DNA of 64,000 bases, taken from contig DUCN01000098.1 of assembly GCA_012959805.1 (NCBI GenBank), positions 133,646-197,645 on the forward strand, written 5' to 3'. The notes under the pieces were generated by a model that saw nothing but the letters and a program-made list of their open reading frames with translations, was not told where the DNA came from and searched no databases. The DNA comes from Myxococcales bacterium (lineage in GTDB: Bacteria > Myxococcota_A > UBA9160 > UBA4427). Numbering within the stretch: position 1 is the first letter of the stretch; each line of letters begins with the position of its first letter. Of this stretch, positions 1-7,851 are shown one piece after another. The position numbers and the translations under genes were made by a program.

Positions 1-555
1 TCGAACGCTGATGCGCTGGCGGAGCTGGCGGAGGCTTCGACCGTCGAGTTTTCGATCGAGTTCGGGTTGACCAAGCAGCAAGATCTGGATGAGCTTCTCG
101 CGACTGGTTTCGAGATTCGAGAGTAGGCGGACCTGTTCGAGAGTGTTCTCGGAGAGGGTCTGAGCTTCGTCGATGATCAGAAGCACGCGCCGGCCAAGGC
201 GTTTTTGTTCCACGAGAAAGCTATCGAGCTGGGCCATCAGGGCGCGACGGGCCAGGCCTTCTGCCGGAAGATCGAATTCGGCGCAGATCGATTGAAGCAG
301 TTCGAGGGCGGTGCGGCTTGGATTGAAGAGGAAGGCCAGCTCGGTGTCGCCATCGAGGCGCTCAAGCAGCGTTCGGCAGAGCGTGGTCTTTCCCGTGCCG
401 ACCTCGCCGGTCACCGAGATAAATCCCTCACCCTGCTCGATTCCGTACAGCAGATGAGCGAGGGCCTCCCGGTGTGAACCGGCGAGATAGAGATATCTTG
501 GGTCGGGGCTCAGCGCGAAAGGCTTTTCGCGAAGGCCATAAAACGCGGTATACAT
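1..555 (-). CDS. GspA/ExeA-type AAA ATPase (C-terminus beyond window)
   Basis: Only the first 185 codons are present; the frame is open to the window edge. The N-terminus (MYTAFYGLREKPFALSPDP) is the signature of the ExeA/GspA ATPases that work with secretion or pilus systems at the inner membrane, remodelling peptidoglycan or assembling secretin. Walker A is GEVGTGKTT (about residues 43-51) and Walker B is LLIIDEAQ (about 130-137). The 95-bp gap to the divergent pantothenate kinase gene must hold both promoters. Whether the missing part carries the periplasmic peptidoglycan-binding domain of true GspA, or ends after the ATPase as in MSHA/Tn7-TniB-like relatives, cannot be seen. Family call is firm; exact subtype is open. 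Confidence 0.85.
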   Translation of the reverse strand, partial: MYTAFYGLREKPFALSPDPRYLYLAGSHREALAHLLYGIEQGEGFISVTGEVGTGKTTLCRTLLERLDGDTELAFLFNPSRTALELLQSICAEFDLPAEGLARRALMAQLDSFLVEQKRLGRRVLLIIDEAQTLSENTLEQVRLLSNLETSREKLIQILLLGQPELDRKLDGRSLRQLRQRISVR

Positions 556-650
556 CGGGTGTCGTTCCGGGTCTTAGTCTAACTGATTGAATCTTAAAGT
601 GAATCTAAGCAGAGTTCAAAAGGTGAATCGGGATATATGAAGGATTGGGC

Positions 651-1613
651 ATGAGTGCAAAGACGGAAGTCACCGCCGAGCTACCGATTGGGACGCTTGC
701 GGCCTTTGGCGAGTTTGACGAGAGCATAGATTCCGCCGTCGCGATGGGCATCGACTCGGGTGCCACGCTCTTGAAACTCTGCGTGCAAGACCACGAGGGA
801 GCGCTGTATTTTGCAACCTGGCCCTCGCCGTCGCTAGACCGTGTCGTAGAAATCCTCGACCGCCTGAAGCCCAATCGCCTGGGCGTAACCGGGTGCGGCT
901 CGGCGGGCATCCTCGAGAGATGGGGTGGCGAGGCGAGCCATCCGATTGAGTTCGATGCATGGGGACGCGGAGCCAACGAAATCCTGGCCGAAGCGGGACT
1001 GGCTTCGGATGACCCGTATCTGCTGGTTTCGATTGGGACCGGGACGTCGGCGCTTCGCGTAGAGGGCGATCAGGTCGAACGCGTCGGCGGAACCGCGCTC
1101 GGCGGGGGGACCGCGTTAGGCCTGGGGCTTGCGCTCACGGGATGTCGCAGCCATGATGAACTCGTCGAGCTGGCCTCACGCGGCCAGCGGGGTGCCGTCG
1201 ACCTACTCATCTCCGACATCTACGAGAAGGTCGATATTCCGATCGCCGCCGAGGCAACGGCAGCCTCCTTCGGAAAGCTGGCTCGCTCCCTCGACTCTGC
1301 GGCGACCGGAGCCGGCACGTCGGCGACGGGCAGCGAGAATGATCCGCACAAGAATCCGCCTCATGGTCCGGCGAGAAGTGAAGACCTCGCTGCGGCGGTG
1401 ATGGGGCTGGTGGCCGAGAACATCGCTCTCATTTCGAATGCCCGCGCGACCGTCGCTGGCGTTTCCCGAATCGTCTATGGCGGATCGACCCTCTACGAGA
1501 ACCCGAGCATCGTGAAGACCATTCAATTCCTGACGAGTGTGATGGGATTTGAAGCCATCATCCTGCCAAGAAGTGGGCATGCGGGCGCGCTCGGAGCGAT
1601 GCGCATTGCCTAA
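651..1613 (+). CDS. coaW: Type II pantothenate kinase (CoaW/Fumble family)
   Basis: Predicted to phosphorylate pantothenate with ATP, the first step of coenzyme A synthesis, in the cytoplasm. The 320-aa protein has the sugar-kinase/actin fold signals of type II PanK: a phosphate-1 loop GIDSGATLLKL near residue 30, IGTGTS in the middle, the glycine-rich VGGTALGGGTALGLG, and a C-terminal VYGGSTL...GHAGALGAM block. A low-complexity T/G/S/P insertion lies near residues 215-240. I take the ATG at 651 rather than the upstream TTG at 645 because AAGGA lies about 7 nt before it. Type II enzymes are typical of staphylococci and eukaryotes and usually escape CoA feedback inhibition, so its presence here is notable. 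Type I or III genes may lie elsewhere in the genome. Confidence 0.85.
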   Translation: MSAKTEVTAELPIGTLAAFGEFDESIDSAVAMGIDSGATLLKLCVQDHEGALYFATWPSPSLDRVVEILDRLKPNRLGVTGCGSAGILERWGGEASHPIEFDAWGRGANEILAEAGLASDDPYLLVSIGTGTSALRVEGDQVERVGGTALGGGTALGLGLALTGCRSHDELVELASRGQRGAVDLLISDIYEKVDIPIAAEATAASFGKLARSLDSAATGAGTSATGSENDPHKNPPHGPARSEDLAAAVMGLVAENIALISNARATVAGVSRIVYGGSTLYENPSIVKTIQFLTSVMGFEAIILPRSGHAGALGAMRIA

Positions 1614-1626
1614 CACATGTGGGCAT

Positions 1627-1667
1627 CGCGTGCGGAGCGACGCAGTTTATCTGAGCGAACGCACGCG
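1627..1667. terminator. Inverted repeat between convergent genes
   Basis: CGCGTGCG (1627-1634) and CGCACGCG (1660-1667) form a perfect 8-bp stem with a 25-nt loop, lying between the ends of two convergent genes (coaW and the AMIN-domain gene). No U-tract follows on either strand, so intrinsic termination is only a possibility. Confidence 0.3.
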
Positions 1668-1794
1668 CTAGTCCAAATGAAAATGCGCACCCTGCAAAGC
1701 AAGGCGCGCATCTGATTCATTCGCTTCACGCGACAGCATTTAGAGACTAATGGTGCCCCGCCCAAATGCGACGAAGGATCTACTCTCCGCCCGT

Positions 1795-3345
1795 CTAATT
1801 CGGATCACGGAACGCGGGTTCCGTCGGCTCCTGGTCGCCCTCGCCGCCTTCGGGTCGAGCGAGGTTGCGAACCGCACGCTGGGTGCGTGCAATGGCTGCT
1901 CGCTGAACGCGAAGCTCTTCGGTCTGCGCTGCAACTTGTCGTTCAAGTCGATCGCGGGCGTCAACGAGTTCGTCGATGCGACCCTCGAGCGATTCCACGC
2001 GACGGTTCATCTCTCGCATCATCTGCTGAAATTCTTCGGAGATGGCGCCGCCGGTTGTAGGCATGCTTCCCAGACTCTCGTTCACCTGTTCTCGCGAAAT
2101 GACTTCCATATCTTCCATGCTGTTCTCCTCAGAATCTCCGAATACAACGGATTCCGACTCTTTCTCTTCGTCTTCTGTGAGCGCCGCGCTTCTCGCTCCG
2201 CCCGCATTTCCGACGTCTTCGGAATTGTCCGATTCGCCTAGTGTCTGCTGGCGACCATCATCGCGTGCGGCTTCCCCAAATGGATTGTCGTCGCTCCCCA
2301 TCTGGCCATCTTCATGATTTCCGGATTCCGCTGACCCGCCTTCGGAGTAGTCTACTTCTTCGCCGCCCCCCATTCGACGTGCGACGAGAAGACCGCCGCC
2401 TAACAAGAGAACGATGCCACCACCCACCAATGCCCAGGTCATCCAAGCGCCATCTTGATCCTTGGCCGGCTTGGTTCGAACGACCATCGGACGCGGTTGG
2501 CGCTTCGCTGGTTTTGACGCGGCGGCCATGAGTTGGGCGTCTACGGCTCCATCGGCCGCTGCAAGCCCGGCGCCTGCAGGCAGTTTCGAGGGTTGACTGC
2601 CGCCGCCGAGTGGCTGCGTGCCACCGGTCGGTGACGCTTCGTCCGCGGCTTGCACCTCGGCGAGCGAATCGTCTTCGAGTGGAGTGGAGATTGTCGGCTC
2701 ATCGACGACCGCGACTTGCACTGCGGTCTCTTTGGGCGCCTCGACAACCTCTTTCGCGAGTGCCGCCGGCTCGGGAGTGATGACCGGAAGGTGTGCCACG
2801 ATCTCCTCGGAGCTTGGCGTCTCCATGCTCGGGACGGCTTCGATCTTCGGAGTCGGAGAAGTTGGAGTCGGCGCGGCCTTTGCGACAGCGGGAACAGCCT
2901 CATCGAAGAAAACATCGAGCACGATTCTCGCTGGATTGACGAGGATCATTTCCTTCAGTTGAAGGCCGCTCTTCTTCAGGCGGATTCGGGCGACAGCCCG
3001 AGATCCAGACGGTTCGACTGCAACCTGTTCGATGAGTGATTTGGAAGACTGGATGCGCCGCGGGATCGTGGACGCGTCGAGCGACACCACCAATTCCGCA
3101 ACATCCGAAGTCGGGTCTGATCGCTCGATACGGTATCCGGCGGCTCGATCGAGTTCGAAGACGACGCGGGTAAATTTGGCATGTTTGCCAACCCGAACCT
3201 CCACGATCTCAGCCGCCAGCACACTCGACGCCATCGCAATCAGCCCAAGCATCAAGCACAGGGACAAACCCCAGCACCGTGCCCTCAGGCCCGGAAAGTC
3301 GGGACGATGCCCTCCCCCAGATAGAGTGATATTTCGATTCGACAT
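1795..3345 (-). CDS. AMIN-domain membrane protein with coiled-coil tail
   Basis: A 516-aa envelope protein. It has an N-terminal signal/anchor (LSLCLMLGLIAMASSVLAA), then an AMIN-type beta domain (about residues 45-150: EIVEVRVGKHAKFTRVVFEL), a long Pro/Ala/Thr/Glu-rich linker, one transmembrane helix (WALVGGGIVLLLGGGLLVA, about 300-320), an acidic low-complexity stretch and a C-terminal coiled coil (about 440-510). AMIN domains target periplasmic proteins such as AmiC and PilQ to peptidoglycan or septa; the layout recalls FimV/TspA-like scaffolds. Start chosen at 3345 because GGGAGGTG lies about 10 nt upstream; an ATG 27 bp earlier is possible. No enzymatic domain is visible. Its role in type IV pilus or polar organisation is inference. 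Confidence 0.75.
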   Translation of the reverse strand: MSNRNITLSGGGHRPDFPGLRARCWGLSLCLMLGLIAMASSVLAAEIVEVRVGKHAKFTRVVFELDRAAGYRIERSDPTSDVAELVVSLDASTIPRRIQSSKSLIEQVAVEPSGSRAVARIRLKKSGLQLKEMILVNPARIVLDVFFDEAVPAVAKAAPTPTSPTPKIEAVPSMETPSSEEIVAHLPVITPEPAALAKEVVEAPKETAVQVAVVDEPTISTPLEDDSLAEVQAADEASPTGGTQPLGGGSQPSKLPAGAGLAAADGAVDAQLMAAASKPAKRQPRPMVVRTKPAKDQDGAWMTWALVGGGIVLLLGGGLLVARRMGGGEEVDYSEGGSAESGNHEDGQMGSDDNPFGEAARDDGRQQTLGESDNSEDVGNAGGARSAALTEDEEKESESVVFGDSEENSMEDMEVISREQVNESLGSMPTTGGAISEEFQQMMREMNRRVESLEGRIDELVDARDRLERQVAAQTEELRVQRAAIARTQRAVRNLARPEGGEGDQEPTEPAFRDPN

Positions 3346-3597
3346 TTCGCGCGGCACCTCCCTGTGACTCATGCGAAGTCCATGGACTTCGCGACAATTC
3401 CAATTATGCGGGAATGAGTTGCCCGCGAAATTGCGTAAGATCTACCACCCTTCATCGGACGACCATTCCGCGATCTTGATCGGAGAACTGCATCAAAGTT
3501 GCCTATCCCTGAAATTCTCCGACGCGCGGATGGTGCAACTGATTTGGAATTCCCCCACGCAATCCAAAGCCGGGCCCGAGAAGTCCGGCTTCGAGCT

Positions 3598-4551
3598 TCA
3601 GGAATTCGCAAAAATCCCCGCAAGTACCCGAATTGCCTCAGTGATGCGAGGACCGTACCACGACACCAGAGTGCCGTCGATCAAATGAATCCGACTGTCT
3701 CGGGCAGCCGGACAATCGAGCCCTGCGAGCTCCCTCACGTCAGCCTGAGCAAATGCATAGGGCTCGTCCGGCAGCAAAATTACGTCGGGTGAGAGTGCGG
3801 CCACCTCTTCGAGGTCCACGATCGGATACCGCCGATCCCGACGGCCGGAATTTTCGCTTCCGCGGACCAGGGACCCGGCGGCCGCTTCTCCGGAAACCGG
3901 CTGGACGCTCGCCTTCGGGGCGGTCCCCGCGAAGAGATTCTCGCCCCCACACAGCTCGATCAGATCATGGATGTAGGTGTCACCGGAAATCGTCATCCAC
4001 GGATCCCGCCAAATCGGGCAGAAAACCCTTGGCCTGGGGCTGAGCGCGGGCTCGTGTGGGCCACCTGCCTCCGTCCAGCGACGGACCTGGCGCTCGGCGG
4101 CCTCTTTGAGCGCTTGCTCTACTGGAACCACGATGCGTTCGATCGCCGACGATGTCGCACCCAGCTCCGCCAATTCTCGAAACAGGACCACACCCTCTCG
4201 CACAGTTCGTGGATAGGTCAGCCAGATCTCGATGCCAGCGTTGGCCAGCTGCCGAACCACACGCTCCGTGTTCTCTTCGTGATTTGCGATGACGAGATCC
4301 GGCGCCAGGGCGATGATCGCGTCCGCGTCCGAATCCTTGGTCCCCCCGAGCTTGGGAATCTCGCAAAAAGCTTCCCGTGGATGAACACAATATTCCGTTA
4401 CGCCCACGAGACGATCCCCGAGGCCGAGCACGACGAGTGCCTCGGAAAGACTCGGCACCAGGCTGATGATCCGCTCGAACTCGCCGCCCGCAAGCGATCC
4501 AAATTCCAAATGGACCCGCTGATGAGCAAGTAGATCTTCGCCCTCAGCCAT
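3598..4551 (-). CDS. BtuF-like helical-backbone metal receptor protein
   Basis: A 317-aa member of the periplasmic-binding-protein fold family that binds cobalamin, haem or ferric siderophores (PF01497 type). Visible landmarks are RIISLVPSLSEALVVLGLGD near residue 27, VGVTEYCVHP near 48, two Rossmann-like lobes joined by a helix, and the terminal EAIRVLAGIF helix. It has no signal peptide or lipobox, so it is probably cytoplasmic, unlike BtuF itself. Its start overlaps the end of the upstream ArsA gene by 8 bp, so it is translationally coupled to the two ArsA ATPases. No ABC permease or ATPase is nearby, which argues against ordinary import. It may bind a metal chelate or cofactor handled by the ArsA pair; that is inference. 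Confidence 0.8.
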   Translation of the reverse strand: MAEGEDLLAHQRVHLEFGSLAGGEFERIISLVPSLSEALVVLGLGDRLVGVTEYCVHPREAFCEIPKLGGTKDSDADAIIALAPDLVIANHEENTERVVRQLANAGIEIWLTYPRTVREGVVLFRELAELGATSSAIERIVVPVEQALKEAAERQVRRWTEAGGPHEPALSPRPRVFCPIWRDPWMTISGDTYIHDLIELCGGENLFAGTAPKASVQPVSGEAAAGSLVRGSENSGRRDRRYPIVDLEEVAALSPDVILLPDEPYAFAQADVRELAGLDCPAARDSRIHLIDGTLVSWYGPRITEAIRVLAGIFANS

Positions 4552-5707
4552 TTCCGAAATGAATTTCGAGAACCGGCTCGCGCAGCCTCACCTTTTCGAT
4601 CGGGCATCCGACTAACGTCTCGGGCAGACTGATCGACCGGCGACTATCACGCACCCGTAAATGTAGATCGGCACCCTTGGCCGAGACCGAGATCTCTTCC
4701 TTCGTCATGCCGGGCAGATCGATCTCGAGACGCGTGCGGTCCCCAACCCGCCGAAACCTAATCGGCCGGCCCGTCGCAAAACGTGCCGCTGGGTCATCGT
4801 CCCCAAATAAATCTCGTGAAAGCGCCTCGAGTGCCTCGACTCCAATGACCTCCCTCGGTCGCAGAGAGACATGCTTGATTGGCACCGGAAAGCTCTGCTC
4901 GATCACCTCGAGTTCCTCGCGTTCGATCTCCAGCCAACGACTAAAATAGCCCTCTCCGACAGATTCCGGCATCTCGCGATTCACGAGCACCGCATCGGTC
5001 GCAATCCCATAAAGAGACAGATAGGCAAAGGACCGCCGCGTCTCATCCACGATGATGCGAGTTGGATTCACAACCAGCCGCGCGCTCGTGCGGTCATCGT
5101 CGAGCAGGATCTGCCTGACATCATCGATCTCTTCATAGAGCCGTTCAAAGGCATCGAAGAACGCCTCTTTCGGAATCAATCGCCCGGCATCAAAGCCGCG
5201 CATGAGCGGTCGCAAGAGTCGCGCACCCTTTCGTTCGAACTCGAAGAAATGTTGCATGAATATTCGCAGTGCATCGGGAAAGCGCAGCATTCGCATGGTC
5301 GAACCCGTCGGCGCACAATCGACCACGCAAACGTCGAAGTCCCCGGTTTGTTCCACCTCACGAACTGCTCGCAGCGCCACCAGCTCCTCAATCCCCGGAA
5401 ATGCCAGGAGTTCTTCTGCGACAATCGAATCCGCTTCTTCCTTGAGCAGCTCACGAAGCCAGGCTTGGATATCTGACCAGGCACCGTCGAGTTCGAGCTG
5501 CGCCCGAATCTCGCGAGCGTAGACGTTCTCCGCGATGCGCCGGGGATGGGGCCCGACGGGTTGGCCTAACGCATCGGCGAGACTATGGGCGGGATCCGTC
5601 GAGAGAATGCAGACCCGATGACCGTGGCGGGCAGCACCAAGCGCCGAGGCCAGGGCGAGCGTCGTCTTTCCGACGCCGCCTTTCCCGGTATAGAGCAAAA
5701 CTCTCAT
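4544..5707 (-). CDS. ArsA/Get3-family ATPase with C-terminal HSP20-like domain (copy 2)
   Basis: A 387-aa P-loop ATPase of the ArsA/GET3 class. It carries the deviant Walker A GKGGVGKTT at residues 8-16, a switch I DPAHS, and the DCAPTGST signature after a hydrophobic strand. The last ~90 residues form an alpha-crystallin/HSP20-like beta sandwich (RFRRVGDRTRLEIDLPGMTK onwards), as in the known ArsA_HSP20 subgroup. There are no metal-binding cysteines of the ArsA arsenite site and no CxxC of Get3. Start set at 5707 because its ATG overlaps the stop of the upstream ArsA gene as ATGA; an in-frame start 24 bp earlier would lie inside that gene. Substrate unknown; a chaperone or targeting role is more likely than arsenite extrusion. 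Confidence 0.88.
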   Translation of the reverse strand: MRVLLYTGKGGVGKTTLALASALGAARHGHRVCILSTDPAHSLADALGQPVGPHPRRIAENVYAREIRAQLELDGAWSDIQAWLRELLKEEADSIVAEELLAFPGIEELVALRAVREVEQTGDFDVCVVDCAPTGSTMRMLRFPDALRIFMQHFFEFERKGARLLRPLMRGFDAGRLIPKEAFFDAFERLYEEIDDVRQILLDDDRTSARLVVNPTRIIVDETRRSFAYLSLYGIATDAVLVNREMPESVGEGYFSRWLEIEREELEVIEQSFPVPIKHVSLRPREVIGVEALEALSRDLFGDDDPAARFATGRPIRFRRVGDRTRLEIDLPGMTKEEISVSAKGADLHLRVRDSRRSISLPETLVGCPIEKVRLREPVLEIHFGNG

Positions 5708-6927
5708 GGAGCAGCCTGTGTCGCTGCACAAGGGCTCGACGGTGATGAATGCGATGAACTGGCAGTTCCAAAGGAAACCAGAAGCTCGCCGTCGCGATAG
5801 GAGACCCGATCGATCTCGAGTTTCGCGAATCCGATCGGCAGAGCGATCTTTCGCCGGCGCTCCCCCACGCCAATCACGAGTTCATCCTCGATGCGAATCA
5901 CATCAAGGGCAGCCGGATCAAGCCCGGGCAGTGGCAGCCGGATCCTTGCGCCGCTTTGGTCCCGCTCGAAACGAAGTCGCAGGCTCGAACCAAGCCGTCC
6001 GGCGGGATCGCGATCTCCGAATAACATCTTGCCATGCTCCGAAAGCGCAGCCACCCCTCGAACCTCGTCGGGCTCGAGTGGTGCCGTCAAACACGCCATC
6101 GGTGAGAACGCCGCTTTGACATCACGGATCCGCTCGATCTGGGTCCGGCCCCATTCCTGGAAGAAAGCTTCCCGGCAGGCTTGCTCGGGCAAGACCCGGT
6201 TGACGATGACGGCGTCGCTCGCGAGCTGGAATAAACAAAGGTCGGTGAGCGAGCGACGCGCCTCGTCGATGACCATTGATTCGGGAGTGACCACGATCCG
6301 GATACTAGTCTGCGCCGAGAGCAGTCGCGCGCGCAGGCGATGAAGCGTCTTGTAGAAGAGGCGATCCGCTTCGGCAAAGACTTCGGCATTCGGGAGCGGT
6401 GCCCCGATCAATCCACGTGCCAGGGGTTCGACCACACGAGCGGTCGCGCGCTGAAGTCGAAGCATCCAGCGCAGGCCGCTATGGGCTACTTCGGGAAGCG
6501 TGACTAGGCGAAGCGTGCTGCCAGTGGGTGCACAGTCAACGAGAATGAGATCGTAGTCGCCGCTCTCCGCCCACTTTTCGACACTCACCAGTGTCGCGAG
6601 TTCATCGGCCCCGGGCAGCAGCGCTAATTCGTCTGCAATGACTTCTTCGATTCCCTGGTAACGAAGCAGCGCGACCAGATAGCCTCGGACACGACCCCAA
6701 TGGGATTCGATGACATGTCGGGCATCGACCTCGAGCGCATCGAGTCGTTCGGCAAGGCGCCGCGGCTCGGGCCCAAGCGGCACGTCGAAGACATCGCCAA
6801 GGCTATGGGCGGCATCCGCCGAGACCACGAGTGTCCGCAGGCCCTGCTCCGCGGCGAGCGCCCCGGTCGCGGCCGCCGTCGTCGTCTTGCCGACACCGCC
6901 TTTGCCCGTATAGAGGATCAGCCGCAT
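5704..6927 (-). CDS. ArsA/Get3-family ATPase with C-terminal HSP20-like domain (copy 1)
   Basis: First gene of the ArsA-ArsA-BtuF-like operon; 407 aa. Walker A GKGGVGKTT lies at residues 7-15, switch I is DAAHS, and the signature DCAPTGSTLRL is present, so nucleotide binding looks intact. An HSP20-like domain (SLRLRFERDQSGARIRLPL onwards) fills the last ~95 residues, followed by a Ser/Ala-rich tail. The neighbouring copy shares the architecture but is strongly diverged, so the pair may form a heterodimer in the way the two halves of classical ArsA or a Get3 homodimer do (inference). No arsR, arsB or ACR3 is nearby, and the only arsC-like gene is 37 kb away, so arsenic resistance is unlikely. 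It ends in an ATGA overlap with the next gene. Confidence 0.88.
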   Translation of the reverse strand: MRLILYTGKGGVGKTTTAAATGALAAEQGLRTLVVSADAAHSLGDVFDVPLGPEPRRLAERLDALEVDARHVIESHWGRVRGYLVALLRYQGIEEVIADELALLPGADELATLVSVEKWAESGDYDLILVDCAPTGSTLRLVTLPEVAHSGLRWMLRLQRATARVVEPLARGLIGAPLPNAEVFAEADRLFYKTLHRLRARLLSAQTSIRIVVTPESMVIDEARRSLTDLCLFQLASDAVIVNRVLPEQACREAFFQEWGRTQIERIRDVKAAFSPMACLTAPLEPDEVRGVAALSEHGKMLFGDRDPAGRLGSSLRLRFERDQSGARIRLPLPGLDPAALDVIRIEDELVIGVGERRRKIALPIGFAKLEIDRVSYRDGELLVSFGTASSSHSSPSSPCAATQAAP

Positions 6928-6953
6928 CTGGCCAGCGTATCACGCTGACACGA

Positions 6954-7475
6954 TCACGCTGTCACCGTCCCAGGGCGAACTCCACCGCGATTCATCCTCG
7001 TGCCAAGACCGACCCATCTTGTGTTCGGTCGCCGGGTCCAGCGATGGTCGCAGTGCAGACATTCGGACATGGACAGCGTGCCTCCGTGGACATGGAAAAC
7101 CTCGTCCGAAACGATTCGATCGTCCCCGCAGACCGGACAATGCTCGAAGGGTCGATTGGCCAGTCCTATCGGACCCCTGAACGGGGATACGGGCGCCAAT
7201 GGGGAGAGCGCGCGCGCTTCGTTTCGATCGCGGGAATCGCGACGCTGAACCCGCCGATCATCGATCGTGGTTGGCGTCTCGAACATCTTCTCGACGCGGA
7301 CGCGCTCTGCTCGATTCTTTTCGCGCAGCCTGTCTCGATCCCGGGGACTCGCCAGGGCATGACCCTTACGTCCGGGAGCGCGAAAGCTGACGGACTGCGG
7401 TTGCCGAGATGAATGGGGTCGAAGACTGAGCTGCATTCCAGGGGAATTGTGATTGGAAGTATTTGATTTTCTCAT
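6954..7475 (-). CDS. C-terminal zinc-ribbon protein of unknown function
   Basis: The C-terminal third contains CPVCG followed 22 residues later by CLHC, with an HVHGG segment between: a zinc-ribbon layout typical of small nucleic-acid-binding or redox proteins. The first ~110 residues are Arg/Ser/Pro-rich and probably disordered. Start set at 7475 (173 aa), preceded by AGAGGG 8 nt upstream; a longer in-frame extension exists but lacks a good ribosome site. It lies 26 bp upstream of the ArsA operon on the same strand and may be its first gene. No family recognised. Confidence 0.55.
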   Translation of the reverse strand: MRKSNTSNHNSPGMQLSLRPHSSRQPQSVSFRAPGRKGHALASPRDRDRLREKNRAERVRVEKMFETPTTIDDRRVQRRDSRDRNEARALSPLAPVSPFRGPIGLANRPFEHCPVCGDDRIVSDEVFHVHGGTLSMSECLHCDHRWTRRPNTRWVGLGTRMNRGGVRPGTVTA

Positions 7476-7608
7476 GATTGAACCCTCTCTTGTCCTTGTT
7501 CTCTGGTCTTTCGTCTCTGTGTGCGCAGCGTGCTCGAAGCGAAGGCTGATATGTCGGATCTGTCCGATCCCCCCCGACGGTTTGCTTCTTGGATGTCGCG
7601 CTCCGCGC

Positions 7609-7642
7609 GAAGTGTCGGCTGAGACTCTCAACCGACAACTTC
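7609..7642. promoter_or_regulatory. Long near-perfect inverted repeat
   Basis: Twelve bases at 7613-7624 (TGTCGGCTGAGA) and twelve at 7626-7637 (TCTCAACCGACA) are complementary apart from one position that forms G-U on one strand and C-A on the other, around a single central base. Flanking GAAG and CTTC extend the pairing to about 16 bp with one bulge. It sits in the 376-bp gap upstream of the zinc-ribbon/ArsA genes and downstream of the acyl-CoA ligase. A one-base centre suits a protein operator better than an RNA hairpin, and no T-tract follows. It may be a repressor site for the ArsA operon or a terminator for the ligase. Confidence 0.5.
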
Positions 7643-7851
7643 ACGCGGCCCCGGGCGCTGGCTTGGGGGGCGATTGCGCCCGGCACGTATACAGAGTGGG
7701 GACCCGCCGTGACGGACTCGGTCACACTTCGCGAATAAAAGGCGAAGCTATGACCCGCGGGATAGCCAAACTCGACCTACGGGCCCTCAGGACCACGATC
7801 GAGCCTGATCCCGACGAGCAATATCATTTCTTGGAAAAGTCGGGGCGGCTC

